Assembly (NCBI GenBank): GCA_963971405.1
Contig: OZ020491.1
Span: forward strand, 21,818,855-21,882,854
Length of the DNA stretch: 64,000 nt
Source: Psococerastis gibbosa
Lineage: Eukaryota > Arthropoda > Insecta > Psocodea > Psocidae
Reading direction: 5' to 3'
Of this stretch, positions 33,369-44,727 are shown one piece after another. The notes under the pieces are model-generated. The model had not been told where the DNA came from. It did no database searches and saw nothing but the letters and a program-made list of their open reading frames with translations. Position 1 is the first letter of the stretch, and each line of letters starts with the position of its first letter. Position numbers and translations under genes: made by a program.

Positions 33369-33659
33369 TTAAGCGGCCTGGAGCGAAGCTGGGAAGGGCC
33401 CTTCAGTAGGTACCTTAGTGAGCCTGATGGGCCCCCAATTGAATATCACCCCTTCTCCGGGTGCACTGATGGGGAACCTCATAAAACCCTCCCACCTTAC
33501 TAAGACTAGCAAGTCTACTATATAAAGAGGAAATAAAAACGATAATGGAGGAGTCCTTAGCTTATGTGAATATCGGACCCCCCCCCCCCCCATGCATTGG
33601 GAAATGTTGACCGCCGTGGAGTCATCAATGAGCCACCACAAGTTAGAATTAAGGCGAAA

Positions 33660-33955
33660 CGTTTAATGGCACTGAAAATGCTTCTCTCTTATTACTTAAA
33701 CATGAATATCTCTGTAGGCGGCCATTTAACACATCTAATGGCACTGAAAAGGCTTCTCTCTTATTACTTAAACATGAATATCTCTGTAGGCGGCCTATTA
33801 ACACATCTTATGGCACTGAAAATGTTTCTCTCCTATTACTTAAACATGAATATCTCTGTAGGCGGCCATTCAACGCATCTAATGGCACTGAAAATACTTT
33901 TCTACACTTATTTGTCCGTCAATGACGCTGTAAGCGACTGTTATTATTCTTAGTG
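33660..33955 (+). repeat. 72-bp minisatellite (four units)
   Basis: Units start with ATGGCACTGAAAA at 33666, 33738, 33810 and 33882, exactly 72 bp apart; a degenerate unit follows near 33990. Because 72 is divisible by three and the unit lacks stops, the array reads as a 24-residue repeat. There is no other sign of coding. Confidence 0.92.
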
Positions 33956-33959
33956 TTAT

Positions 33960-34768
33960 TTTTTTTGGAACTAATTTCAATATTCAACACATCTCCGGGC
34001 ACTGAAAAAACTCTGTCAAAAAACGGCTACTATTATTTTGAGCTTTTGAAATCTTCAACAGATATCGACTACTAACAACGAAAATGTTTCTCCTTTACCA
34101 ATATTTTCTGATATTAATCTGACAAATTTATTGCATGTAAAGATTCTGTCCGAAACTCAAATGTGGGCGCGTCGAATTTCACATCTCTTGTAATGAAACT
34201 TCTAACTACACCATGTCTGGTTTCATTTTCACAAAATTTTTTTAAGACGTCAAATTTCACAGGAAATATTGAGCATATAGCTTAATGAGAAGTCAGAAAA
34301 TAGAAGAAATCTTCCTCTACAATTTTACACAATGATGAGGGACTCGGAAATCTCCATCCTCCTTTCCAACAAAATAGCTCAATTTTGTAATTAAGTTTTT
34401 TTTTCCCTGCAAAAAAGTTTGAATTTTGCTTTTTTTACAAATGTACGCCTATATATAGTTTTCACTTCGGCCGAACGGTGCCTGAGGCAAATCAAAATGT
34501 ATAGGAGCATTTATTATATTCTCATTTACGGCCTTACGCTCGATATTTCATGAGAAATTCGACTTTGTGCAAAGAAAATCGCAGAGGTTGTCCGATTATG
34601 GTGGCAACATTTCCAGGAACATTTTTTACAAAAGCCTCAAGATAATTTCTTAAATTTAACCTTGCCTCATTTATGAGCAGAAAAATACTCATTCAACTTA
34701 CATTTAGAAGTAAACTTATTTGGCAGCTACATGACTGCATAATTGACTGAGTCATTGGCCTTGCCAGC
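33960..34768. other. intergenic, no gene seen
   Basis: AT-rich, with no exon or repeat that I could support. Confidence 0.4.
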
Positions 34769-34781
34769 AGCCAGGCTTTAT

Positions 34782-35301
34782 AGAGCAAGGTCGGGAGTTG
34801 GTGATGCAGTGGACTCCGAGTCACGTCAACATACTTGGAAATGAAAAGGCGGACTTCTTGGCAAAGATGGGCACAAAACTACCTCAGCCCAGCAAAGCAA
34901 CACCCCTCACGGCTGTGAAAAACCTCATAGACATATCAGTACGGAGGCCAAACCAGGACAGACTGCGACTAGCCTCAAGTGGAAAACAATGGAGCACACT
35001 GTTGAACAAACCCGTAAAGAAGAACCTACCACGGCCCACTTCAGTAGCAGTCTTCAGAACAATAACCGGGCACGATCTTTTGGCATCCCACCTCCACCGA
35101 ATTGGAATATTGAGGTCCCCCGACTGCGTCCTGTGCGGGAGTACCCCTATGGCCGCCAGCCACCTCAAGGACTGCCCGATGCTTGATGATGAAAGAAACG
35201 ATCGACTTACCGGAGATGAACACACGGCACATCTATACTGGTCAGCGCGGCGCCTGATGGCAGAAATGCCAAGGGTGGGCGTTGGCTAGTAAGTAGTAAG
35301 T
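34782..35301 (+). pseudogene. 5'-truncated I-like LINE (RNase H end) with 13-bp duplication
   Basis: AGCCAGGCTTTAT at 34769-34781 is repeated at 35302-35314. The 520-bp insert encodes only the last part of the RNase H domain (MQWTPSHVNILGNEKADFLA) and the C-terminal Cys motif (CVLCGSTPMAASHLKDCP), ending HLYWSARRLMAEMPRVGVG and stop. A TAAGTAG tail follows. It is related to, but diverged from, the full copy starting 500 bp downstream. Confidence 0.9.
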
Positions 35302-35314
35302 AGCCAGGCTTTAT

Positions 35315-35800
35315 TGAGGAATCTTCCACTCGTCTCATCGGCAGCGCCAACGCAAAAGCTGCCACAGCCTGTCCGGAACGGAACGTTGCGCAAGCTGCTC
35401 ATTAAGTAGGCCTATTCCCCGAAGAGTACCTCCGCTAATGCCTCTCGTCATCTTTGGGGATGACGTAAAGAATGCTGAAACAACAAAATATTGTAATTTA
35501 AAAAATCCGTCCAATCACCTAGTGTAGGCAGATCTCTTAAGACTGCTTCCGATATTGAGGCGTGTTGTAGCCTACTTTTGAATTATAACTCAGTGGTAGC
35601 CACTATATGTATAAATTAGGAAATGTAAAATAAACTGGTCGGTATGGTCGGAGCTGTCAGCCTGCCCTATCCGGGCAGGCTAACAGCTAACAAAGTATTG
35701 TCCTGCACTCTACCGTTGGCTCGGATCAAGAACCCTTGTAAGTTATATTCCATGAAAGAGGAATCGCCAATGAGCTATTTTGTACAACATTATGAACGTT
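35315..35800. other. spacer or 5' region of the I-like LINE
   Basis: No gag-like ORF is seen. A GC-rich hairpin (GCCTGCCC TATC CGGGCAGGC form, 35661-35681) lies 120 bp upstream of the long ORF and may belong to the element's 5' UTR. Confidence 0.35.
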
Positions 35801-38800
35801 AATGCAGGTAAGTAGTTCTCTCTTGCTCTCTCGTGGTGCACCCTGGATAACGCTAAATCTGCTACGGCGATCGCCGAAGAACACCTTCTCAAGCCACTCC
35901 GGTATGACTGAAAGAACCGCCAACAGCCCTTCTCAGGGCTTTGACGAAGCCCTGCGCATCATTTTTTGGAATGCAGGAGGGCTGAACATATCGAAATTTA
36001 CCGAACTAAGAACTATTATTACTGAATGCGACGCAGACATCTTTATTATTGTCGAAGCGGGAGCTTCAACTGAAGCGCAATGTTTTTATAACGTGACAAA
36101 CTACTCCATTCACACACTTAAAAGATCAAGACAAGTAGCATCGGGCATAATTGTGGGAGTCAGCAACAAATTTGCCAGTAAAGTAACCAATCTGCACGAA
36201 ATGACCGAAACTGACAAACTGGAAGCCGTGCGCATAGACGCTTGGCCCAATGGGACACACTTTAAGATAATAGGACTCTACAACCCACCAAACAACGTCC
36301 CAAGCACAGAAGAAATAAAAAACATCTGCAACCATAGCAACAGCATAGTCATCGGTGACTTCAATGCGCACTCGACAAGATGGGGATACCAAAACCGAAA
36401 TCGCACAGGCCAAACGATCGAAGACCTACTGGACAACTCCGTCCTGACGCAAATACCATCTGAACCAACATTCCTGTCGTTCTCTGGATCAACTAGTAGC
36501 CCCGACCTTGCTCTTGTGCATGCAAACCTCCTCGCAAGAAGTCAGCTGCAACTGTTGGACGCTGTTGAAGGCTGCGGTCACCGGGCTCTAAAGTTAAGCA
36601 TCGCTAACAAGAAACAAACCAAACCGCAACTACTACCCAGGTGGAGCTTTCGAAAAGCCAACTGGAAAAAATTTGTAGCTCTCACCAATGAAATCCTACC
36701 TGCCAGCGTAATAGAAGGAAGTATCGACAAGGCAGCGGCACGCTTCGCAAATGGGATCCTCGAGGCAGCCAAAAAGAGCGTACCAAGAGGCCAAGTAAAA
36801 AAGCACAGACCCTTCTGGAATTCAACTCTCACTACACTGAAAAGAAGCAGAAACTATGCTAGAAAGAGAGCGGAAAGGACAAAAAACATGGCTGACTGCA
36901 TAATCCTAAGAAAATCTCAAGCCACCCTCACGAGAGAAATACTTCAAGCCAAAAGATCAACATACAGAGACTTCGTCGCAAAACTAGATTTCCGGAAGGA
37001 TGGACTAAAAGCTCACAGATTCATTGGTAGCCTCAACAATGACAAGTCACAACATCGCTTCGAGCCTATTGTCAAAAATGGAAGAACACTAACAAAACCA
37101 AGAGATATAGCCAACGCATTATGCAAACACTACGCAGCAGTGAGCAGGACCAATCTCACCCAAGCCGAAAGGAGAAATCTCAGAGATCAACCAACCGCCG
37201 CTTGTCCTACTAAATCGGAGTACAAGACAATGTACAAAAAATTTAACTACAATGAACTCGAAGCCGCTTTATCAACTCTGAAAAAAGGCAAATCAGCTGG
37301 GCCCGACAAGATATTCCCAGAATTTCTACGTAACCTTGGATCTGAAGCAAAGAAAACGTTTCTAGACCTCATCAACGCTACCTGGGATGGAACTGTGCCG
37401 AACGCTTGGAAGAAAGCCACGATAATACCCCTGCTTAAAAAGGGCAAACCACCCACCGAACTCGAAAGTTATCGTCCCATTTCTATCACAAGCGTCTGCT
37501 GCAAAGTGGCTGAAAAGATGATTGAAAAAAGACTAAGAGAATATCTCGAGAGTAAATGTCTTCTGAGTGACCACCAAGCAGGATTCCGCAAACACCGCTC
37601 CACGATAGACCAAGTGGTTAAATTCACGCAGGCAGTCAAAGACGGCTTCCACAAGAAACAGTCCACCCTGGCAGTACTTATCGATTTCAAGGCCGCTTAT
37701 GACAAAATTCTACGCCCTATGCTTATAAAGAAACTAAAACTCCTTGGTATTAAAGGAAAAATGCTGCGCTGGATAAAAAGCTTCCTATCACAGCGGTTCA
37801 TCAGATGCAACTACAAGAATGTTGCTTCATTTAACAGGCAACAGCGTCAAGGCCTGCCACAAGGGGCCGTCCTCAGCTGTTTACTCTTCAACATAATGAT
37901 CAACGACTTCCTCGAAGCAGTAAATAAAACACCAGGCGTATCGTGCTTACTATTCGCCGACGACATCGTAATCTGGGCAACCAGCAGCCATATTAAAGGT
38001 CTCGAAACCACACTCAACGCAACCCTCAAAAACATAGAAGAGTGGGCGGACATAAATAAGATGACTATAAATACACAAAAAACCTTCACTCAACTATTTA
38101 CAATGAGCACAAGAAGACATACAATCAATCTCCACTATAAAGGATCCTTGCTCGAACAAGTCACAACATCGAAATATCTCGGTATGACGCTAGATACGAA
38201 ACTAACTTGGAAGGACCATATTCAGCAAACTTCGGAGAAGGCCCAAAAACGAAACAATTTACTTAAACGTCTTACGGCGACTGAATGGGGGGCGACTCAA
38301 GATGTACTGGCGACTGCTTACAAAACCTACGTAAGGCCGGCAATGGAATATGGCACAGAAGTAATTGCACTTGCCGCCGAGACAAATTTATCGAAATTCG
38401 ATATAGTTCAGAACAATGCACTGCGAACAATAACAGGTGGCGCCAAGTCGACACCTATACCAGCAATGCAAATGCAGACAGGGATTGAGCCTTTGGAATC
38501 AAGGCGCGACAAACTCAATCTTAAATTCTGGGAAAGAGCCAAACCTGTAGACCACAAGTACTGGAACACCTACCGACAACCAAGCCTCCGTCTAAGAACG
38601 CAAAACACGCCTTTAGCACATGCCCAGTCACTAGTCGCAAAGTACAATCTTCAGCTCGGCGAACCCGCCCCACTGACTCAATATACATCAATCGTCGCCG
38701 CCCTTCCAAACGCCCAATTGACACTCAACAGCCTGAATTCGTCCAAAGCAATGACAAATCCCCTAGAACTACAAAAGTGCGCATTGGAAACCATACACCT

Positions 38801-39625
38801 AAACTATCCCTCGCACGAATGGGTCCACATCTACACCGACGGGTCATATATACCACAATCGAGTTCAACAGGGGCAGGCGTCCACTCAAGCCTCTTCGAG
38901 AAATACACTGCAGTTGGCAAATACTGCAGCAACTTCGACGGGGAATTAAGCGCCATTCACGAAGCAGTCTCCTGTTTGCAAAGTTCAAGCACCCAACTAA
39001 GACGTGTTGTATTCCTCATTGACTCTCAATCTGCTATCCAAGCGCTGAGCAGAAACACCCCCACAGACTGCCAAAGAACTATGCAATGCCGCAGTTCACT
39101 TGCGAACCTAATATCCAAAGGTTGGACGGTATGGCTGCAGTGGATCCCGAGCCATGTTGGGATCATAGGAAATGAAAAAGCGGACGAGCTGGCCAAGAAA
39201 GGGGCAATGGAACCGCAACCTATTCTGCCCCAATCCCTACAAGCAGCTCGCAACCATATTGACTCTACCATCACACGACATACCGCGAACAAGTTGAAGA
39301 GCGATGGTGAGGGGAAAAAGTGGGAGAGCCTCTCCACCGAGGCCGGGCGAATCCCTAAGAATCTCGACCGCCATGCATCTGTGGCCCTATTCCGCACATT
39401 GACGGGACACGACTATCTCCAAGCACATCTTCACCGAATTGGTCTAGCAGAGGAAGAAATCTGCCCCCTATGCCGTACAGGAAGAATGGACAGCGATCAT
39501 CTCTACCAGTGTCCTCAACTGCAGGCAACACCACAAAACACAGTCAGTCTATACTGGGAGGCTCGACGTCAGATGGCAGAACGGCCACGGACGGGCGTTG
39601 GATAAAGTAAAGTAAGTAAGTGCAT
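35640..39625 (+). mobile_element. I-like non-LTR retrotransposon, near-complete
   Basis: It consists of the 1267-residue ORF plus a terminal tail TAAAGTAAAGTAAGTAAGTG directly after the stop. Simple repeats of TAA-containing units at the 3' end are characteristic of I-clade elements. The 5' boundary is approximate and no target duplication was found. Confidence 0.75.
35802..39605 (+). CDS. I-like LINE polyprotein: APE endonuclease, RT, RNase H
   Basis: One uninterrupted 1267-residue ORF. The endonuclease begins at about residue 50 (RIIFWNAGGL) and includes GDFNAHSTRWG and SPDLALVH. The reverse transcriptase has STLAVLIDFKAAYDK, GLPQGAVLSCLLFN and the catalytic LLFADDIVIW at about 710-720. 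RNase H follows at about 1005-1130, with TDGSY, GELSAIHEA, LIDSQSAI and PSHVGIIGNEKADELA, so all acidic positions are kept. The C-terminus has CPLCRTGRMDSDHLYQCP and ends RQMAERPRTGVG. Such proteins nick target DNA and copy the element RNA in place. No ORF1 precedes it, so the element is single-ORF, 5'-truncated or relies on ORF1 in trans. The ATG at 35802 is the first in frame; the functional start may be the later Met before the endonuclease. Confidence 0.93.
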   Translation: MQVSSSLLLSRGAPWITLNLLRRSPKNTFSSHSGMTERTANSPSQGFDEALRIIFWNAGGLNISKFTELRTIITECDADIFIIVEAGASTEAQCFYNVTNYSIHTLKRSRQVASGIIVGVSNKFASKVTNLHEMTETDKLEAVRIDAWPNGTHFKIIGLYNPPNNVPSTEEIKNICNHSNSIVIGDFNAHSTRWGYQNRNRTGQTIEDLLDNSVLTQIPSEPTFLSFSGSTSSPDLALVHANLLARSQLQLLDAVEGCGHRALKLSIANKKQTKPQLLPRWSFRKANWKKFVALTNEILPASVIEGSIDKAAARFANGILEAAKKSVPRGQVKKHRPFWNSTLTTLKRSRNYARKRAERTKNMADCIILRKSQATLTREILQAKRSTYRDFVAKLDFRKDGLKAHRFIGSLNNDKSQHRFEPIVKNGRTLTKPRDIANALCKHYAAVSRTNLTQAERRNLRDQPTAACPTKSEYKTMYKKFNYNELEAALSTLKKGKSAGPDKIFPEFLRNLGSEAKKTFLDLINATWDGTVPNAWKKATIIPLLKKGKPPTELESYRPISITSVCCKVAEKMIEKRLREYLESKCLLSDHQAGFRKHRSTIDQVVKFTQAVKDGFHKKQSTLAVLIDFKAAYDKILRPMLIKKLKLLGIKGKMLRWIKSFLSQRFIRCNYKNVASFNRQQRQGLPQGAVLSCLLFNIMINDFLEAVNKTPGVSCLLFADDIVIWATSSHIKGLETTLNATLKNIEEWADINKMTINTQKTFTQLFTMSTRRHTINLHYKGSLLEQVTTSKYLGMTLDTKLTWKDHIQQTSEKAQKRNNLLKRLTATEWGATQDVLATAYKTYVRPAMEYGTEVIALAAETNLSKFDIVQNNALRTITGGAKSTPIPAMQMQTGIEPLESRRDKLNLKFWERAKPVDHKYWNTYRQPSLRLRTQNTPLAHAQSLVAKYNLQLGEPAPLTQYTSIVAALPNAQLTLNSLNSSKAMTNPLELQKCALETIHLNYPSHEWVHIYTDGSYIPQSSSTGAGVHSSLFEKYTAVGKYCSNFDGELSAIHEAVSCLQSSSTQLRRVVFLIDSQSAIQALSRNTPTDCQRTMQCRSSLANLISKGWTVWLQWIPSHVGIIGNEKADELAKKGAMEPQPILPQSLQAARNHIDSTITRHTANKLKSDGEGKKWESLSTEAGRIPKNLDRHASVALFRTLTGHDYLQAHLHRIGLAEEEICPLCRTGRMDSDHLYQCPQLQATPQNTVSLYWEARRQMAERPRTGVG

Positions 39626-39696
39626 TATTAAGTGCACTTATTAAGCATCAGTAGTAATGACTCGGTCTAGCTCCGTATATTAACAGTTGGACTTAC

Positions 39697-39852
39697 CATT
39701 TCACCGCCGGGCCTCCGGTTGGGTTTACTCCTGTTAGGCCACATGTGGGTGCCACGAAATTGATTTGGGCGACTTCTAAATCAGCCCAGCCTGGTGACGC
39801 CGCCAGTCACGTGGGATACATTGAAAGGTGAAGACGCATTGTTGTGTGTTAG
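39697..39852 (-). CDS. candidate first coding exon of an unidentified gene
   Basis: Acceptor ttctttcag at the right and a strong donor ATG|gtaagt at the left. An ATG in favourable context opens MWPNRSKPNRRPGGEM and ends in phase 0 at the donor. This would splice in frame to the candidate exon ending at 32246. Family not recognised; could also be a non-coding exon. Confidence 0.3.
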
Positions 39853-39859
39853 CTGAAAG

Positions 39860-40305
39860 AACCAAAATTGATAATGGATTAAAATTGAAATTCCGAAAAA
39901 AATGTGTATAGGCTACACAGTTGTTCATCCCATGTGTCCCTGAATCAAAAACCGCCAAAATGTTTGGTATTTGTATATAAAAACCTGCAATCCATCATGT
40001 CAACGGCATTAGTTCAACATTTGTGGGCGACATGCCTTGATGACTTTTGATGGGAATCTACAGTATGATGGTCAATGATTACAAAAAAAAAAAAAAAAAA
40101 AAAAATGGAAACATTTGGTCGCACATTTTCAGACATCGGCATAGCTTGTGGACATACAGTGCCTCTTATTGGAATCTCCGACTTGCCACAACTTGTCCAA
40201 GTGAATAATCTAAGCACTGATTGAGACTGCCGAAAACCAGTACTGTAGTAATGCTTAACAGTAATAGGTCCGATAGGGCTTGGCTTTTCCTCCACATTTT
40301 CTTGG
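39860..40305. other. intergenic or intronic, no gene seen
   Basis: Contains a 23-nt A run at about 40082-40105. A minus-strand open stretch (about 40110-40295) has no recognisable domain. Confidence 0.35.
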
Positions 40306-40306
40306 G

Positions 40307-40692
40307 TTAGGCGCCCATTCCACCGACCGGCTAGGGCTATTTACAAAAACGGTGACGTGGTAGCAGACATTCAAGACTTAGGTGGCGTTACCACCGACCT
40401 CGCATTGCAGAATGCAAATGGCATTGACGGAAATTAGAATTTTTCTTTTTATAGAAATCTATTAAAATGTTTATACTGAACATATCCCATGACGCCATTT
40501 TTTAATTTTAGTTTGTTTGTGATTTTACTGTATGATCATTGATCAATTTTAACTATGGCATAGAGGAAAATAAACATTTCCGTCAATTCTGCAATGCGAG
40601 GTCGGTGGAAACCCCGCCTAAGTCTTGAATGTCTGCTACCACGTCACTGTTTTTGTAAATAGCCCTAGCCGGTCGGTGGAATGGGCGCCTTA
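40307..40692. mobile_element. foldback element E2
   Basis: TTA on both sides. Termini GGCGCCCATTCCACCGACC and GGTCGGTGGAATGGGCGCC. The arms carry GCTATTTACAAAAACGGTGA, GACGTGGTAGCAGACATTCA and the inner GACCTCGCATTGCAGAATGC. It is nearly the same length as E1 (8155-8540) and closely similar throughout; E2 has the cleaner left arm. Confidence 0.9.
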
Positions 40693-40699
40693 TGTGGGT

Positions 40700-42270
40700 A
40701 AATAGGTAACTAGCTAATTCATAGGCTAACTATATCATCATAGTTTGAACTGTGAAATACAGTACATAAAGCTTACTCGCAAGTTGTATCTTAGCGATTT
40801 AGTAGGCATGCAGGCCCTGAAGGTCCTTTTCGACTGTATTTTTAAATATAATTTTATTTATAATTTTATAATTGTAGTTTCTGTCTTGACTATATTTATA
40901 TCAGGATTAGGGGCTATTGTGGCCACTGGTCTTGCCACTGGGGTTGGTATGGGTTTCACCACTGCGGGCAGTGATAGTCTCATTACAACGGGCGGTCATG
41001 TTTTGGCTATGGGGTTCATTTGTGACGCCATTTTGTAGATGGCAGCACCAGTTGCAATGATATCAAAGCGTTGATTTTTCCATAAGCCTCAATACTATTT
41101 TAAAATTATTTTTAATTACGTCTTATTTTAAAGTGATATTTTTCTATAAATCATGGAGAATATATATATTAAATTATATGCAGCGAAATAAGGTCCAGGC
41201 ATAGTAAAAATACTATAAAAAATATTAAAAGAATTAATCAGATGCTAAGAGCTTAGTTTTCGCATGCAAACGGCGGCCATTTTGAATAATATGGATATCG
41301 GTTTGTCGTCAGCGAACCTAGTGACCAAAACTGTCCCTACAGAACCTCATTGACGTCCATACCACTACAGGTGGGGTTGGTTTTGGCACTACTGTAAAAA
41401 TAACAAAATGTTATGTACCCAACGTCAAGTTACACATGAAATGAAAGAACTTTCTGAGGCCTAAAATTTGGTATGCCAAATGGTATGCTTAATGGACCTG
41501 CTGTAAATTAAGATCTTTTTAATTAATTTTTTGTGAACCTAACTTATTAGGTAGACATGCCAATTATAGTCAAATTTTGTAATTTCGTAAAAATAAGACA
41601 GGTTCCGTTGTACATCAAATTAAGGTCCTTGAAATATTAATTCATTCGATATACAGTATAATAGTGTATATTTTTGATATTAAATTAATCTATACAATAT
41701 AAATAATAATATATATAAGTATATTAATTCGCTTAATCGTTCCCAGATTTTTCCAAGAGTAATTAATAGCGAACTTGAGGCGCAGACTCATAATTAGTAT
41801 GTCAAATTATTTGCAATTTTGAAGGGCTCAAGGGCTCGAATACGTTATATTTTTTTCATGTTATTATATTTTAACAAAATTGGAAAAAAATTTAATGTTC
41901 CCAGATAGGCCTACCATTTGGATGTAGGATAAATTTTTTTTGCCGATCCCTAAATTCCCGATAATAACTTAAATAAAGGGGCGGGCTGGAGGTGTGTGAC
42001 TCGCCCAGCACATGCAGTAGCCGTTGTCCAATACAAAAAAAATTGAAATCAAAAATTCTGTAACTGCATCTGTACATAATACATAAAATCGTCTCTTTTT
42101 TAAATTTGCAATACATTTATTAATGACTGTACGTAACTTTTATTGCTCTAGAAATTTACCTGCTGGCCTATTATGCCATTTATTCCTGGGGTTAAAAATG
42201 AAAACAAAATAATTTTGAATAGGGCCTATCACTTCGATTCCACTGTAAAATTACCTTGTTTACATTTTAA
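40700..42270. other. intergenic, no gene seen
   Basis: AT-rich with long A/T runs. An open stretch at 40745-41038 has hydrophobic, Gly-rich composition (VVSVLTIFISGLGAIVATGL) but no supported start, splice sites or homology. Confidence 0.4.
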
Positions 42271-42275
42271 ATCCA

Positions 42276-42443
42276 TGCGGCCCGATCATACCGGGGTTAA
42301 TATAATACCCTGGTATTAAAAATGTAAACAAGATAATTTTACAATGGGAAAGTGCTATTCAAAATTTGTTTGTTTACAGTTACGATATAATCCTAGGGTA
42401 TTTATTTAACCCCGGTATTATAAACGCCTCGATCAGACTGCAG
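42276..42443. mobile_element. 'CAG' MITE, copy C
   Basis: Contains AATGTAAACAAGATAATTTT, CAAAATTTGTTTGTTTACAG and ATCCTAGGGTATTTATTTAA, with the right terminus CTCGATCAGACTGCAG. The left end (GCGGCCCGATCATACC) is of a variant type. A related GGCCCACAG-type fragment follows at 42470-42540. Confidence 0.75.
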
Positions 42444-43644
42444 GAGAAAGTTAATACCAATCGCCATTATCGGCCCACAGCTACAGCAGGATAAGATTAA
42501 AAATAATCGCCATAGTTGGTCCACTGAAAGAATTATTCAGCCTATCTACCTTGTTTGCCCCAGGTTGTTCCGGTAGCACCCTGAATAAACCTCGTTCGTA
42601 CAAAAATCCAAAATGCCGGCTGTATAGAAAAACGTCGTCTAAACTCATTGCCGTGGTTGGTAGGTAGGCCGCTTAAGTTAGCCGGATGCACTTTCCTATA
42701 CATGGGCTACTATGGCTTCAAAATGCGCTCAAGCCTCTTCTCGGGCGTCGTTCTGAAATAACAAAAAATTTTATAATGATTAAAATGGGCTATTCAAAAT
42801 TCTTCAGCAGGCTGATCATGGCGATTATAGACAACGAATATTAATTATCACTGCCACCTAAATTTTTCGTTTTTATCACGTGGTCACCGCCTTCCCGAAA
42901 CTGGAAGGCAGGTCAGCCAAGGCGCTACCTTGTTTATTATGGTTTTGGATTGCGGTGTGGGTTCATTTTAAATAGCTATAATTGTGTAATTTGTCGTGTT
43001 TTTTATTTTATATTTGTGTATAATAGTAGTTTGTTTTATATAGTTTTCAAATTGTTAAGTTTTTTTGTGAAATGTCGCCTGTACGGTTGAAACAAAGCGA
43101 TATTCTAAAATTGTTTTTTTGGGTTATGCGATCTTTCTGGATGATTGCAGCTGGGCACTGCCGTTGGCTTTAATCTCCGTCTTAATGCATGGTTGGGTTC
43201 ACCTGAAATTAAAGATAAAATATATTACATGATGCTGATATATGCGACAGGGCACTGTTGGTTAAAGAGAAAAGATTTGGTCTAGGGTAGTCTTGTTATG
43301 TTCCCTACATAAAAGTAATCAAATTCTAAGCCAAAAGCCTCGATTTGTAAATTAATATGAGCTGGACTTACACATTTAGACCCGGCATGGAACCAACAGC
43401 TCAACTAAGCAGGTTTACTTCCCTTCACGGCCATGGGTCCAGGCACAGAAATTGAATATGACCAAGAAACTGGCATTTTCAATAATTAAATAAAAAACCG
43501 CAATGGAAATTGCCACCCAAAGCAAAAACGTACAGGGTCTACTTCATAGCTCCCATGAAAAGAATGTTTGTAAGCAAATGGTACACAGCCTACCCTATAT
43601 CAATGCTTGGAACCAATAATTTAAAATATAAGTAATATTACTTA

Positions 43645-43892
43645 CCTATTTCGTAATAATCGCTTTCTTTAAAATGCTTGGAACAAATTCTCATATAGTT
43701 AGACGCTTTCTTGCTCATTTTTAAAGCTCTAATCCAAGCGTCTCTTCCGTCAATTTGTTCAACCGCCCCAAATTTGTTGACAATTTTAACAATTTCACGT
43801 TTAGGTTTTGGGAACAAGTGAAATGATAGTTCCTTATCTTTCTCCTTATTAGATTTGCACCCAAAAACACTATAAAACGTTTTATTTACCAT
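43645..43892 (-). CDS. THAP zinc-finger exon
   Basis: From ATG 43892 the frame reads MVNKTFYSVFGCKSNKEK, LSFHLFPKPKRE, DAWIRALKMSKKASNYMRIC and SKHFKESDYYE, then a donor ATAG|gtaagtaat at 43645. It shows FPKP, W, the second ligand pair C-SK-H and the following F of a THAP finger. The first Cys pair is reduced to one clear Cys (FGC), so zinc binding may be impaired. It sits inside the CAG-type ends at 42805-46040. No downstream exon was recognised. Confidence 0.7.
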
Positions 43893-44727
43893 TTTAAAAG
43901 AGAATCACACGCCGCGGAATGTAAAAAACAATGGCACTTCAACAAAACAACCTGCCTTACGATTTAGTTCAAACACTGGCCACCAGGCGCGCATTTTAAT
44001 ATTCGTCGCGTATACAACCGGTACTTATTTAATACCAGGGGATTGAATAAATACCGGTATTATAATCGCCATAATCAGAGGCTGCCAGGGCTGCCACATT
44101 CCGTGGTTTACCTCGGAATTCCGTGGGAAATAATTTTATTCCGAAAAATTTCCGGGGTCAACAATTTTTGAGGTTTTTCTGTGGGATTTTAGGGAAATTT
44201 GTTTTTATTTTATTTTTTAAGATTTTTGTCGAATGACCATTGATTCTCTCGCGATTTCATAAAATTTTCGCAAAAATTCAAAAAATATAAACACTATTTC
44301 CACCCCGAGCCCTACACCTCCATATGATTTGCATGCTGAAGCAGGGGACCAATCGAAAGTCCACCATATTTTGGCCTAAAATTTTCGCGCCAAATGAAAC
44401 TCAATAGTTATCTTATGGCAGTTATGACAGTTAATTGTCAGCTATTTATTACGACTTAGCTGTCGTGTATTTCCCGCCACTAGCGCACTAAAAATTATTC
44501 TAGATTTCTGCATGTTTTTAAAAAGTTACTAGCTTGAGTAGCTTCAGCTTTGTATAATGAATAAAACTTAGATGAACCTGAAATAAGATGCCGGGAATTT
44601 CATATCAGCCTATAAAAGTGTGAGGGTGAGAAAAAAGTCAAATCAAATGATTAAATCATGGGAGCCTATTGCATTATTTCCATCACAAACCTATTTCAAG
44701 AAAGGTTTGTAAGTTTATACATACATG

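Noticed and set aside
33660-33955. CRISPR-like direct repeats
   Set aside because: Units are directly adjacent with no spacers; it is a minisatellite in a eukaryotic sequence.
40745-41038. Open frame with a hydrophobic, Gly-rich stretch
   Set aside because: No splice sites, conserved motif or coding-like composition; the surroundings are AT-rich non-coding sequence.
43060-43640. Further exons of a THAP transposase next to the 43645-43892 exon
   Set aside because: Read in all frames, I found no phase-compatible exon with transposase motifs.
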